Below, in pieces: positions 27,518 to 35,154 of a DNA stretch of 64,000 nucleotides (its first letter is position 1; each line of letters begins with the position of its first letter). The translations under genes and the position numbers were made by a program. Origin of the DNA: Enteroscipio rubneri. Lineage in GTDB: Bacteria > Actinomycetota > Coriobacteriia > Coriobacteriales > Eggerthellaceae. The notes under the pieces are model-generated. The model saw only the letters and a program-made list of their open reading frames with translations. It was not told the origin of the DNA and searched no databases. The stretch is from the NCBI RefSeq assembly GCF_002899715.1, contig NZ_PPEK01000001.1:62001-126000 (forward strand), in the 5' to 3' direction.

Positions 27518-28459
27518 TTATCCTTGTTTCGCGAAGAGATCCTTGAGGTCCTTCATGGTTCCGGCATTAAATCCCTCGCTGAAGGAACTGGGAACCACGA
27601 TGAGATTGTTGCCGCCGCCCTCTTTCACGCTTTCGTTCACCATGCTTGCCATACGTATCTGGAGCGCGATCTCATCCTGGCGATAGAGCTCTGCCGCCTC
27701 CACGTACAGCTCTGCGATTTGGTTTTCGATCTCCGCGAGGATCACGCGCGCATTGCTTTCCTGTTGAGCCTGCGCCTCCCGCGACATCGCATCCTGCAGA
27801 TTCTCGGGAATGAGGATGTTGCGGATTTCGACGGATAGGATCGAGATGCCCCAATCACTCGTTTTCGCGCTCAGCGTTTCCCGCAGTTCGGAATCGAGCT
27901 GCGAACGTCGCGTCGAAATATCGGCAAGGTTGATTCTGCCAATGGCATCGCGCAACGCCGTTTGCGCCGACCATGAAACGGCGTTGGGGTAGTTGTCCAC
28001 TTCGCACCATGCCTTTTGAGGGTTCACTACCATCCAGAAAAGAACGGCATCGATATCGGTTGGCACGAGATCGGCGGTAAGCGCCTCTTCCGCAGAGAAC
28101 GGCGTTACGATGATACGCTGGTCAACGCGCAGTGCGGCCGATTCAAGGAAAGGGATGGTGAAGAAGATGCCCGGTCCTTTCACTCGATTGAAGCGTCCCA
28201 GGCGCAGCACGACTACTTTCTCCCATTGTTGCGTGACGTGCACCGTCAATAAGGCGGTAACCAGATAAGCGAGGGCGATGAGCACCAACCCGAAGTGCCA
28301 GCCGTTATACAACACGAGGCCTAAGGGAAGAGCGGAGACGATGAACGTGAAAATCTCGAAAAGCCAAACGCCCATACGGGAAGAAAGGGGTTTCTTGGAG
28401 CGCACGGCGACGGGCAATCTGCTCTTTCGCTTTGCGTTCTTCCTCTTCTTACCCGACAC
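27518..28459 (-). CDS. SPFH/Band 7 membrane protein (slipin-type stomatin homologue)
   Basis: 313 residues. Basic N-terminus, two hydrophobic segments (about 30-75), then a Band 7 domain (QQWEKVVVLRLGRFNRVKGPGIFFTIPFLE) and a C-terminal coiled coil (REAQAQQESNARVILAEIENQIAELYVEAA). Slipins assemble on membranes and organise protein complexes. The first codons overlap the end of the GntR gene by 11 bp. The position between a regulator and a multiheme cytochrome suggests it stabilises a respiratory assembly. No NfeD partner protease is present. Confidence 0.88.
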   Translation of the reverse strand: MSGKKRKNAKRKSRLPVAVRSKKPLSSRMGVWLFEIFTFIVSALPLGLVLYNGWHFGLVLIALAYLVTALLTVHVTQQWEKVVVLRLGRFNRVKGPGIFFTIPFLESAALRVDQRIIVTPFSAEEALTADLVPTDIDAVLFWMVVNPQKAWCEVDNYPNAVSWSAQTALRDAIGRINLADISTRRSQLDSELRETLSAKTSDWGISILSVEIRNILIPENLQDAMSREAQAQQESNARVILAEIENQIAELYVEAAELYRQDEIALQIRMASMVNESVKEGGGNNLIVVPSSFSEGFNAGTMKDLKDLFAKQG

Positions 28460-28898
28460 GCTGCGCCCTTTCCCCCATAGGAGCGTTCTTTGAATTCGAG
28501 TCGATCGTAATGCAGACGCCCAGGCAATCCGCCACGATTCGCACGACCTCTTCGGCGGTCATGCCCAGCTGGAGAAGCTTGGAGACGTATTCGGACGTTA
28601 TCATATGCGGCTCGCCCTCGAATGCGATAAAGCGCGAATCGTCGAGGTCGGCGACATGGGATCCCCGACCGGCCTGCACTTCGATAAGCCCGCTGCCTTC
28701 CAGCTCGTGATAGACCTTGTTCACGGTGTGGTAGTTGATGTCCAGCTGAACGGCCAGCTCTCGTACGGTCGGAAGCTGATCGCCCGGTTTGTACGTGCCC
28801 GATGCGATGAGATATGCGAGGCGTTGCTTCAGCTGCACCCAGATTGGGATATCGCTCTTCTTGTCGATCGAAAAGGAGTCGAACGGGTTCATGGACAA
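28449..28898 (-). CDS. GntR-family transcriptional regulator, YtrA-like
   Basis: 149 residues. N-terminal winged helix: IPIWVQLKQRLAYLIASGTY then PGDQLPTVRELAVQLDINYHT, with a short C-terminal region of about 70 residues, as in the YtrA subfamily rather than FadR types. ATG 28892 is an alternative start. It leads the slipin-cytochrome operon and faces the ferredoxin-NrfD-flavoprotein operon. The minus-strand promoter TTGATT-17-TACTAT lies at 28923-28951. It probably controls both arms, with a candidate operator at 30757. Confidence 0.9.
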   Translation of the reverse strand: MSMNPFDSFSIDKKSDIPIWVQLKQRLAYLIASGTYKPGDQLPTVRELAVQLDINYHTVNKVYHELEGSGLIEVQAGRGSHVADLDDSRFIAFEGEPHMITSEYVSKLLQLGMTAEEVVRIVADCLGVCITIDSNSKNAPMGERAQRVG

Positions 28899-28922
28899 CC
28901 CTCTCTTTTGCCTGTTGATGAT

Positions 28923-28951
28923 ATAGTATTCTATTGCTTGCGAACAATCAA
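28923..28951 (-). promoter_or_regulatory. Promoter of the GntR-slipin-cytochrome operon
   Basis: On the minus strand, TTGATT (28946-28951) and TACTAT (28923-28928) are spaced 17 bp. The -10 region overlaps the small inverted repeat ATAG-TATT-CTAT (28923-28934), which includes one TTCTAT half-site like that of the palindrome at 30757. Confidence 0.55.
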
Positions 28952-28969
28952 CAGCCGCCCCCGGCTGCC

Positions 28970-28991
28970 ATCCTGAGCGAAATCGAAGGAT
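28970..28991. repeat. ATCCT...AGGAT interrupted palindrome, possible intergenic repeat
   Basis: CATCCTGAGCGAAATCGAAG followed by GA resembles short intergenic repeats of the form ATCCTGAGCGAAG...AGGAT seen in many unrelated genomes (recollection, not checked). One related but diverged stretch may lie at 10012-10070. Confidence 0.35.
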
Positions 28992-29044
28992 CTTTACAAG
29001 AAGCGCATGTACGACACTCGATTGGAGGAGTGGGAGTGGATCGT

Positions 29045-29689
29045 ATGAAGCCGGCGCGTTCGGTCACGCGGCGTTCCGCATTGGCGGCGTGCGTCGCAGC
29101 GGCGTCAACAGCAGCGCTTTCCTCCTGCGTTCCCTCCGGCTCGGCCGCTTCCTCCGAGGCTCCCAAGAAGGGGCTTGCCCAATACGGTTTCTGGATGGAT
29201 TCAAGGGTCTGTGCCGGATGCGCTTCGTGTGTGGCGGCCTGCCGCGAGGCAAACAGCACGCCCGATGACTGCGAAGCGCGCAGAAGGATTATCTCGTACG
29301 TTTTTGATCGAGGGGAGTCGAGGTTCGTCTCGGTTTCGTGCATGCATTGCGCACAGCCCGCCTGCGTTGCCGCCTGCCCTGCTGGAGCCATAACCAAGCG
29401 CGCAGACGGAATTGTGGAGGTAGATCAGAGCCGGTGCATCGGGTGCAAGTACTGCCATGCGTCTTGCCCTTTCGGGGTGCCGCATTACACGTCGCTCGGC
29501 ATGGACAAGTGCGACTGCTGCCTCGGTGCCGGTATAAAACCCGGTAAGGATCCATACTGTGTACAGGCTTGTCCGGCGAAAGCGCTGCAGTATGGAAAAC
29601 TCGAAGACCTGCATCGGCGGGCAGAAGAGGCGGTGGGGAAGGTTGGGCTGCTCGAATCGCCTACCGAGCCTTCGTTCTATCTGACTTGA
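29045..29689 (+). CDS. Tat-exported 4Fe-4S ferredoxin subunit (DmsB/NrfC-like)
   Basis: 214 residues from ATG 29045. Tat-type signal SVTRRSALAAC with a later Cys (LSSC). Four cysteine clusters of the DmsB/NrfC type: CAGCASCVAAC, CMHCAQPACVAACP, CIGCKYCHASCP and CDCCLGAG...CVQACP, enough for four 4Fe-4S centres. It would relay electrons from the NrfD-type membrane protein encoded 45 bp downstream to an exported acceptor. Unlike cytoplasmic DmsB of typical complexes it has its own export signal. An upstream GTG at 29036 is a possible alternative start. Confidence 0.88.
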   Translation: MKPARSVTRRSALAACVAAASTAALSSCVPSGSAASSEAPKKGLAQYGFWMDSRVCAGCASCVAACREANSTPDDCEARRRIISYVFDRGESRFVSVSCMHCAQPACVAACPAGAITKRADGIVEVDQSRCIGCKYCHASCPFGVPHYTSLGMDKCDCCLGAGIKPGKDPYCVQACPAKALQYGKLEDLHRRAEEAVGKVGLLESPTEPSFYLT

Positions 29690-29734
29690 CCTTTCATGAA
29701 GGCGTCTGATGGCTGAAACCGGCAAGGATCGCAC

Positions 29735-30706
29735 ATGATCGAACTGCAAACGGCATGGGGATGGCAGGTCGCGCTCTACCTCTTTCTCGGGGGGCTGGGC
29801 GCGGGAACGTTCATCGCCGCAACCTTGCTGGGATTCGTGCGCCGCAAGCGGCATCGACGGGCGCTTGCGGCTTCTTACTGGATAGCCGTCGCGTGCATCG
29901 CGGCGGGGCTGCTTTCGCTACTCTCCGAGGTCGTTCATCCCGGCAGGGCGTTGCTCATGTGGCAGAGCTTCAGCCACCTTGCCTCATGGATGGCGTTGGG
30001 CGCGTGGGCGGCGCTTGCGGCTCTGGTCGTTTTTTCTGTCACCGCGTTCCTTACGACGAGGAACACATCGGAATTGCTTTCCGGAGTGTGGGAAGAGCAT
30101 CCTGGTTTGCGCAAAAGGCTGCGAACAGTTTTTTCGCTGGTCGGCCTCGTCCTCGCGTTTTTCATGGCGTTGTATACGGGGATGCTGCTCAAGGCAGCCC
30201 CGGGCATTCCCTTCTGGAATTCCTGGCTTCTGCCGTGTCTGTTCGTTGCAAGTGCGCTGGGAGCAGGCTTGAACGTTGTTGCCTCGCTTGCGGTTCTCAC
30301 AGGTAGCGCTCGAAAGGTTTCACGCACACGGCGCCGGCTTTTCGCGGGCATCGTTATCGGCGTGGTGGCCGTCGAGAGCGCGCTGCTGTTCTTCTACTTG
30401 GCGAATATGCTGCAAGGCGGATCGGGCGCGCAGCCCTCCCAGCAATTCGCCGCTCAGGTTTCGGCCGAGTTGCTCCTGTCCGGCAGCTGCTCTTTGCCGT
30501 TCTGGGGGCTTGTGATCGCGGGGGGTCTCGTCGCGCCGCTCATCTTATCGGTATTGAGCCTGTTCCTGAGGGGAAGAGCAGGGTGGAGGATCCTTGCGAT
30601 TGGCACCATGCTTACGGTGGTAGGCGATTGCGCCCTTCGTTTTCTTTTCCTTCATGTAGGCATGGGCGCAGACTACATAGGGCAAGCGCTGCTCTTGATA
30701 TTGTAA
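29735..30706 (+). CDS. NrfD/PsrC-type quinol-interacting membrane subunit
   Basis: 323 residues with eight or nine hydrophobic helices. N-terminal WGWQVALYLFLGGLGAGTFI is the NrfD family signature. These proteins bind menaquinol and pass electrons to a ferredoxin-like partner, here the gene just upstream. AAGGA lies before the ATG. The flavoprotein at 30834 follows, with its own promoter beginning 7 bp after this stop. Confidence 0.9.
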   Translation: MIELQTAWGWQVALYLFLGGLGAGTFIAATLLGFVRRKRHRRALAASYWIAVACIAAGLLSLLSEVVHPGRALLMWQSFSHLASWMALGAWAALAALVVFSVTAFLTTRNTSELLSGVWEEHPGLRKRLRTVFSLVGLVLAFFMALYTGMLLKAAPGIPFWNSWLLPCLFVASALGAGLNVVASLAVLTGSARKVSRTRRRLFAGIVIGVVAVESALLFFYLANMLQGGSGAQPSQQFAAQVSAELLLSGSCSLPFWGLVIAGGLVAPLILSVLSLFLRGRAGWRILAIGTMLTVVGDCALRFLFLHVGMGADYIGQALLLIL

Positions 30707-30713
30707 AAGCATG

Positions 30714-30742
30714 TTGACAGGGGAATATTGAGAGTCTATGAT
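30714..30742 (+). promoter_or_regulatory. Strong consensus promoter for flavoprotein 30834
   Basis: TTGACA (30714-30719), 17-bp spacer, TATGAT (30737-30742). Predicted start near 30749. Confidence 0.85.
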
Positions 30743-30756
30743 GCAGCAATCGGGAA

Positions 30757-30774
30757 GTTCTATATATATAGAAC
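30757..30774. promoter_or_regulatory. Perfect 18-bp palindromic operator candidate
   Basis: GTTCTATATATATAGAAC is a perfect palindrome beginning about 8 bp after the predicted transcription start, the classic place for a repressor. The GntR regulator at 28449 is the nearest candidate protein. The AT-only core stands out sharply from the GC-rich background. Confidence 0.7.
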
Positions 30775-30833
30775 GATGGATAAATGGGGAGCCCGATGGA
30801 ATTGCTGCATCGAAAACGGGGAAAGGGGTAAAG

Positions 30834-32738
30834 ATGGACGTTTCAAGAAGGGACCTGTTGAAAGGCGGAGCCGTTTTAGGGGCTGGTCTCGCCGTAAGCG
30901 CCGGGTTGGCTACGGGCGCTGCCGTTTTGCCGGGTTGCACTCCTTCATCGACGAAGCCGGGCGAGGCGGATTCGAGCGACGCCGTTTCGACGGGCGGCGC
31001 CTCGGGTAATCCGAACGACTATTATCAAACGGGCATAGACTGGTTGGGCGCGCCTCCCGAGATCGACGAAGCCGATGTCGCCGAGACTTTCGACGGAGAC
31101 ATCGTCGTCTGCGGCGGAGGAAACGCAGGAATCCAAGCCGCCTTGGCTGCAACGGAGGGCGGGGCGAAGGTTCACGTGCTCGAATCCTCGTCTGAGAAGT
31201 TCCGGAAGGTCAAGGGCAGGGACGTGGGCCACGTCAATTCGCAGTGGCTCATCGATCAGGGCTTCGGCCCCTACGACGAGGGCGAGATCGTCAACGAGTT
31301 CATGATGAGGTGTGCGGGCAGGAACAACGCCGAGATTATCAAGCGCTTCGTCTACAACTCGGGCGAGACGTTCGACCATATGATCAGTCTGGTCAACTGG
31401 CCGGACGATCGGATCAAACCGGTCAAGCGCTCGGATCCGAACGTCAGCCCTATCGATCCCAGCTCGATGTACGTTCCGCAGGCTGCAGGAGTTCTGGACG
31501 GGCCGGTGGAATACCCGGTCATGCAGGGCGGGTTTAAAACGTGGGCATCCACAGCTTCCGTGGTAGGGGAGATCAGCCATGTCATCGGCGATGAGTCCGG
31601 CATCGAGTCGAACGACTACTCTCGCCTTGACGAGATCCAGCAGTTCTCCATCCTGAAGAGCCAGGAGCTGGGCGCCGAGTGGCATTACGAGCAGCGTGCG
31701 CGCCGCCTCATCACCGACGATTCCGGCGCCGTTGTCGGGGTGTACGCCGAGAACGCGGACGGAACGTACACGCGCTACAACGCGTCGAAGGGCGTCATCC
31801 TCTGTGCGGGCGACTTCGGCGGCAACGTCGATATGGCCTGGGCGCTGCTCGCCGAGATATCGGAGTTCGCGGCGCGCGCGGGCAAGGGGCCGGAGGACAT
31901 CCGCGCCGAGAGCTTCTGCGAGGGCGACGGCCATAAGATGGCCTGCTGGGTTGGCGGCCAGATCGAGCCGCTTCCGAGGCCCATCCTCAACTACCACTGG
32001 ACGGGCGCTCCTTGGGGCACGGTTCCCTATCTGTGGCTCAATAGTGAGGGGAAGCGCTTCATGAACGAGGCCGCCGTCACCAATGCCTGGGCGAACAGCC
32101 TCAGGCAGCCGCTCGGCCCGATCTGCACCATTTCCGACAGCAAGTGGTTCGATGTCTTGAAGAGGGGTGGCATCGAGCTCGGCGCCCCCAATGCCGGCAG
32201 GCAAGAGTACATAACGGAGCTTAAGGAAGACGTCGACAACGTGCCGGTGGGAGACCCTAACGGAGGCAGATGCCGCGACAGCGTCGAGTGCGAGCGCCAG
32301 CCGCATATCGTGTACAAGGCAGATACCATCGAGGAGCTGTGCGGTTTCATGGGATTTTCCGACGAAGCGGCAAAGGAGGCGGCAGCTTCGGTCGAACGCT
32401 ACAACGAGCTCTGCAAGCAGGGACACGATGCGGATTTCGACAAAGATGACAAGTTCATGTCTCCCATCGACGAGCCTCCCTACATCGGCTCCTTCTTCGA
32501 GAACGAGCGCTGGAGCGGCATAGGCCTCGTGTGCTTCGCCGGTCTGCTCACCGACGGCCATCTGCAGGTCTTGGACGGCGACGGGAAGAAGATTCCAGGA
32601 CTCTGGGCGGCGGGGAACTGCCTCGGCGGACGCTTCGGCACGGGGTACGTAACCCCGATAGCGGGCAATTCCGTGGGCATGGCGATCACGCACGGCCGTG
32701 TTGCGGGGAAGGTTGCCACCGGACAAGAAGTGCGTTAG
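30834..32738 (+). CDS. Tat-exported FAD-dependent reductase of the respiratory island
   Basis: 634 residues from ATG 30834, just after GAAAGGGGTAAAG; the frame is open 32 codons upstream but those lie on top of the promoter and operator. Tat motif SRRDLLKGG, hydrophobic stretch, Cys in VLPGC (probable lipoprotein). FAD fold IVVCGGGNAGIQAALAATEG (about 85-105) and C-terminal GGRFGTGYVTPIAGNSVGMA. It belongs to the fumarate-reductase/3-oxosteroid-dehydrogenase flavoprotein family; substrate unknown. The adjacent ferredoxin, NrfD and multiheme cytochrome genes can supply electrons from menaquinol. A hairpin at 32790 ends the transcript. Confidence 0.88.
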   Translation: MDVSRRDLLKGGAVLGAGLAVSAGLATGAAVLPGCTPSSTKPGEADSSDAVSTGGASGNPNDYYQTGIDWLGAPPEIDEADVAETFDGDIVVCGGGNAGIQAALAATEGGAKVHVLESSSEKFRKVKGRDVGHVNSQWLIDQGFGPYDEGEIVNEFMMRCAGRNNAEIIKRFVYNSGETFDHMISLVNWPDDRIKPVKRSDPNVSPIDPSSMYVPQAAGVLDGPVEYPVMQGGFKTWASTASVVGEISHVIGDESGIESNDYSRLDEIQQFSILKSQELGAEWHYEQRARRLITDDSGAVVGVYAENADGTYTRYNASKGVILCAGDFGGNVDMAWALLAEISEFAARAGKGPEDIRAESFCEGDGHKMACWVGGQIEPLPRPILNYHWTGAPWGTVPYLWLNSEGKRFMNEAAVTNAWANSLRQPLGPICTISDSKWFDVLKRGGIELGAPNAGRQEYITELKEDVDNVPVGDPNGGRCRDSVECERQPHIVYKADTIEELCGFMGFSDEAAKEAAASVERYNELCKQGHDADFDKDDKFMSPIDEPPYIGSFFENERWSGIGLVCFAGLLTDGHLQVLDGDGKKIPGLWAAGNCLGGRFGTGYVTPIAGNSVGMAITHGRVAGKVATGQEVR

Positions 32739-32789
32739 GACGATCGTCGGCTACCTGCCAGAAAAAGAACAGCGAACGTGCCATCGACC

Positions 32790-32819
32790 TGGAGCTGCAT
32801 CGTTTTCGATGCAGCTCCA
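32790..32819 (+). terminator. Hairpin after flavoprotein 30834
   Basis: Perfect 13-bp arms TGGAGCTGCATCG and CGATGCAGCTCCA around TTTT, 52 bp after the stop. No trailing U tract. Confidence 0.65.
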
Positions 32820-33031
32820 TCTGCGCGCGGTACGCTCGGCATGCGCACGCGTAACGCATGGGAGTTTCGAGTGCACCCCAAGCGCATCGCGCCGCTGTTC
32901 CCTCTTGCGTCGTTCAGCCGTTGCGGCACCGTAGCTCCCCGGTGGTCGTGTCCGCCCTGCGCCGTGCGTAGAATGATGCGGACAAGACGCGCGGGCGCGG
33001 CCCGTGCCGCTCGGAAGGAAAGGAGCGATCG

Positions 33032-33298
33032 ATGGATATCGATATTTTGGAGGAAGAAACTTTGCTCGACGACTCGACGGCCGAGGCCGAGCAGGCCCGC
33101 ATGGCAGCCGACGATCTCCGCCATATCGAGGAAGAGGTCAAGCAGGAGGCCGAGGCCTCCGTCGAGGACTTCGACGATGAAGGCGACGAGAAACGCTCGG
33201 TCGAGGCGGCTGGCACCGCGTTCGACTTCGACAAGGCGGAGAGCATCACCGCCAGCATCGAAGACGATGTCGAAGAAGGCATCGAAAGCGATAGCTAA
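33032..33298 (+). CDS. Small acidic protein, unknown function
   Basis: 88 residues, strongly acidic (DIDILEEETLLDDSTAEAEQ; IEDDVEEGIESDS) with no hydrophobic segment and predicted helical/disordered character. It has a good ribosome site (GAAAGGAAAGGAG) and a possible -10 TAGAAT near 32970, and is closed by a 14-bp hairpin at 33388, so it looks like a genuine monocistronic gene. Family not recognised. Confidence 0.6.
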   Translation: MDIDILEEETLLDDSTAEAEQARMAADDLRHIEEEVKQEAEASVEDFDDEGDEKRSVEAAGTAFDFDKAESITASIEDDVEEGIESDS

Positions 33299-33387
33299 GA
33301 GCTTCATCCCCATTGTCGGTACCGGCCGCCCGTGCGCGTTGTGCAGGGGCGGCCGACCGCTGTTGTTCGTCGTGCCGTCTGCGGATC

Positions 33388-33418
33388 CGTGCGCCCGTGC
33401 GTCCCGCACGGGCGCACG
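33388..33418 (+). terminator. Hairpin after small acidic protein gene
   Basis: Perfect 14-bp arms CGTGCGCCCGTGCG and CGCACGGGCGCACG with loop TCC, no U tract. A second GC-rich hairpin (GGCCGCCC/GGGCGGCC) lies at about 33325-33355. Confidence 0.6.
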
Positions 33419-33533
33419 ACTTCCGTCTCCATGCAACCGTATGGTCGCCGTTACCCCACGGCATCCGACGCGCCGCGCCGCTTGGCTAGAATGCAAGCTT
33501 CAGTGGTGATACGCAGGCGAAAGGAGCACGACC

Positions 33534-33899
33534 ATGGTTGATCGAGCATACAAGACCGGCGACGCATCCGTCGACATGAAGAACGGTGCGAAGGACATGG
33601 CGCACGATGTCAAAAACAACGTAAAGGATGCCTTCCATGAGGCGAAGGCGGGCGTGAACGAGCGCAAGGCTGAAGACGAAGCCGCCAAGCGCGAACACGA
33701 CATCGCCCAGAAGACCGGAGATCCTGCTGCGGCAATGCGCGCTCAGCAGCACGAGCAGCGCAAGGACGAGAAGGGCGAGGGCTTCCTCGACTCCGTCAAG
33801 GAGTCGCTCGGCAAAGCGGGTGAGGCGGTCAAAGAGGCCGCTGTAGATGCCAAGGACAACGTGAAGCAGGGCGTGGAGAACATGCGCGAAGGCCGCTAG
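33534..33899 (+). CDS. Charged repetitive helix protein (LEA/CsbD-like stress protein candidate)
   Basis: 121 residues, almost entirely hydrophilic, rich in Lys, Asp, Glu, Ala and Val with 11-residue-like amphipathic periodicity: NGAKDMAHDVKNNVKDAFHE near the N-terminus and ESLGKAGEAVKEAAVDAKDN near the C-terminus. Such proteins resemble LEA group or CsbD-like stress proteins, but I cannot assign the family. GAAAGGAG precedes the ATG, TAGAAT (33489-33494) may be its -10, and a clear terminator follows at 33996. Confidence 0.6.
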   Translation: MVDRAYKTGDASVDMKNGAKDMAHDVKNNVKDAFHEAKAGVNERKAEDEAAKREHDIAQKTGDPAAAMRAQQHEQRKDEKGEGFLDSVKESLGKAGEAVKEAAVDAKDNVKQGVENMREGR

Positions 33900-33995
33900 C
33901 CAGCACGCTCGTCCGCAGACGACGACGGCGAACCGCAGTCGCCGCCTTCGCCGTCGCCGTCGGGCGCGCTTGGCAACGAGCGCGTCCGGCACCCC

Positions 33996-34026
33996 GAGGC
34001 CCGCAGCCGAGCTGCGGGCCTCTTTG
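33996..34026 (+). terminator. Terminator after charged helix protein gene
   Basis: Perfect 12-bp arms GAGGCCCGCAGC and GCTGCGGGCCTC, loop CGA, followed by TTT. Confidence 0.75.
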
Positions 34027-34050
34027 GCGGTCCGATTCCCATGCTTCGAC

Positions 34051-34075
34051 GGAAGCTCGCAGTTGTGGCATACTT
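34051..34075 (+). promoter_or_regulatory. Possible leaderless promoter of ecfT
   Basis: TTCGAC lies about 18 bp before CATACT (34069-34074), which carries an upstream TG (TGGCATACT). The ATG of the gene at 34082 begins 7 bases after the -10, so transcription would start at or next to the start codon. Confidence 0.45.
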
Positions 34076-34081
34076 TTCAAT

Positions 34082-34939
34082 ATGCGGATCAACGTCAGCT
34101 CCTACATCTCCGGGTCGTCCCCTGTCCATGTGTGCGATGCGCGCGTAAAAATCGTGTTGCTTGCGGCGTACTCGATCACGCTGTTTTTCGTGCGCACATG
34201 GACCGGGCTCGCGGCATGCGCGCTGCTGTTCTTCGTCGTGGCCGCTGTCTCTCGCATCCCGCTGCGACGGTACTTCGCGCTGCTCGTTCCCGTGTACGTC
34301 ATCGTGGGGTTTACCATACTCTTCAACGGGTTCGCATTCGACGTCTCCCAGGCGACTGCGAGCGGTGCACCTGCGGGTTTGGGAAACGTATCCGCCGGGG
34401 TGCTGTCTGATCTGCCGCCTATCGCGCTCGTCGGCTCGTTCGGCTTCGTGCCCGCCGGGTTCGCGCGCGGATGCTTCTTTGCGCTGCGCATCGTGCTGCT
34501 CGTGGTGGCCAGCCTCGTGGTGACGTACACCACTACCTCCACTGAACTGACGGCGGCGCTCGGCGATTTTCTTCGTCCGCTGCGGCGGTTGCGCCTGCCT
34601 GTCGACGATATCGCGACCGTGTTCTCGCTCGCACTTCGGTTTATCCCGGTGACGGCTGAAGAATTCGGTCGAGTGCATGATGCCCAACAAGCGCGCGGCG
34701 CCGCCTTCGACGACGGCCCGCTTTGGGAACGTTTGCGCGCGTGGCAAACCGTGCTCATCCCGCTGTTCGTCGGACTGTTTCGCCGCGCCGATGCGCTTGC
34801 CACGGCCATGGATGCCCGCTGCTACGGTGCGCCTGAGGTGGCGCGCACATCGCTCGCGGATCGGCGGTTCGCGCCGCGCTCGGTTGCCGTCCTTGCAGGC
34901 GGCTTGGCTGTTTGCGCTGCGCTGGCCGCGCTTCTGTAA
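34082..34939 (+). CDS. ECF-transporter transmembrane subunit EcfT (CbiQ family)
   Basis: 285 residues with five or six membrane helices and two Ala-Arg coupling motifs in the long cytoplasmic helices: HDAQQARGAAFD and ATAMDARCYGAP. These couple to the ATPases EcfA/EcfA'. Neither the ATPase nor an S component is nearby, so the gene is a solitary T component, perhaps of the shared (group II) type or missing its partners. No Shine-Dalgarno is visible; the message may be leaderless. Confidence 0.88.
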   Translation: MRINVSSYISGSSPVHVCDARVKIVLLAAYSITLFFVRTWTGLAACALLFFVVAAVSRIPLRRYFALLVPVYVIVGFTILFNGFAFDVSQATASGAPAGLGNVSAGVLSDLPPIALVGSFGFVPAGFARGCFFALRIVLLVVASLVVTYTTTSTELTAALGDFLRPLRRLRLPVDDIATVFSLALRFIPVTAEEFGRVHDAQQARGAAFDDGPLWERLRAWQTVLIPLFVGLFRRADALATAMDARCYGAPEVARTSLADRRFAPRSVAVLAGGLAVCAALAALL

Positions 34940-35154
34940 TGCGCCGATCTCGAATGCGGCCTGGCGCCCCTCATTCGAGTCTAACATCCGAGGACTACTC
35001 TTTGGGAATGCAGATGGCGCGCCGCTTCGCGGCTTCGTCTTGGACGATCGACGGCCGGAGCATGTCAAGAGCCCGGACGCGAAGGGGAGGGGGCGTCCGG
35101 GCTCGGTAGGCGGTACCGCCGCGGGTATGCGCCCGCGGCGGCAGAGGATGGCGC

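Noticed and set aside
33900-34081. Vitamin riboswitch ahead of ecfT
   Set aside because: The region is taken up by a terminator of the previous gene and a short promoter; no riboswitch core is visible.
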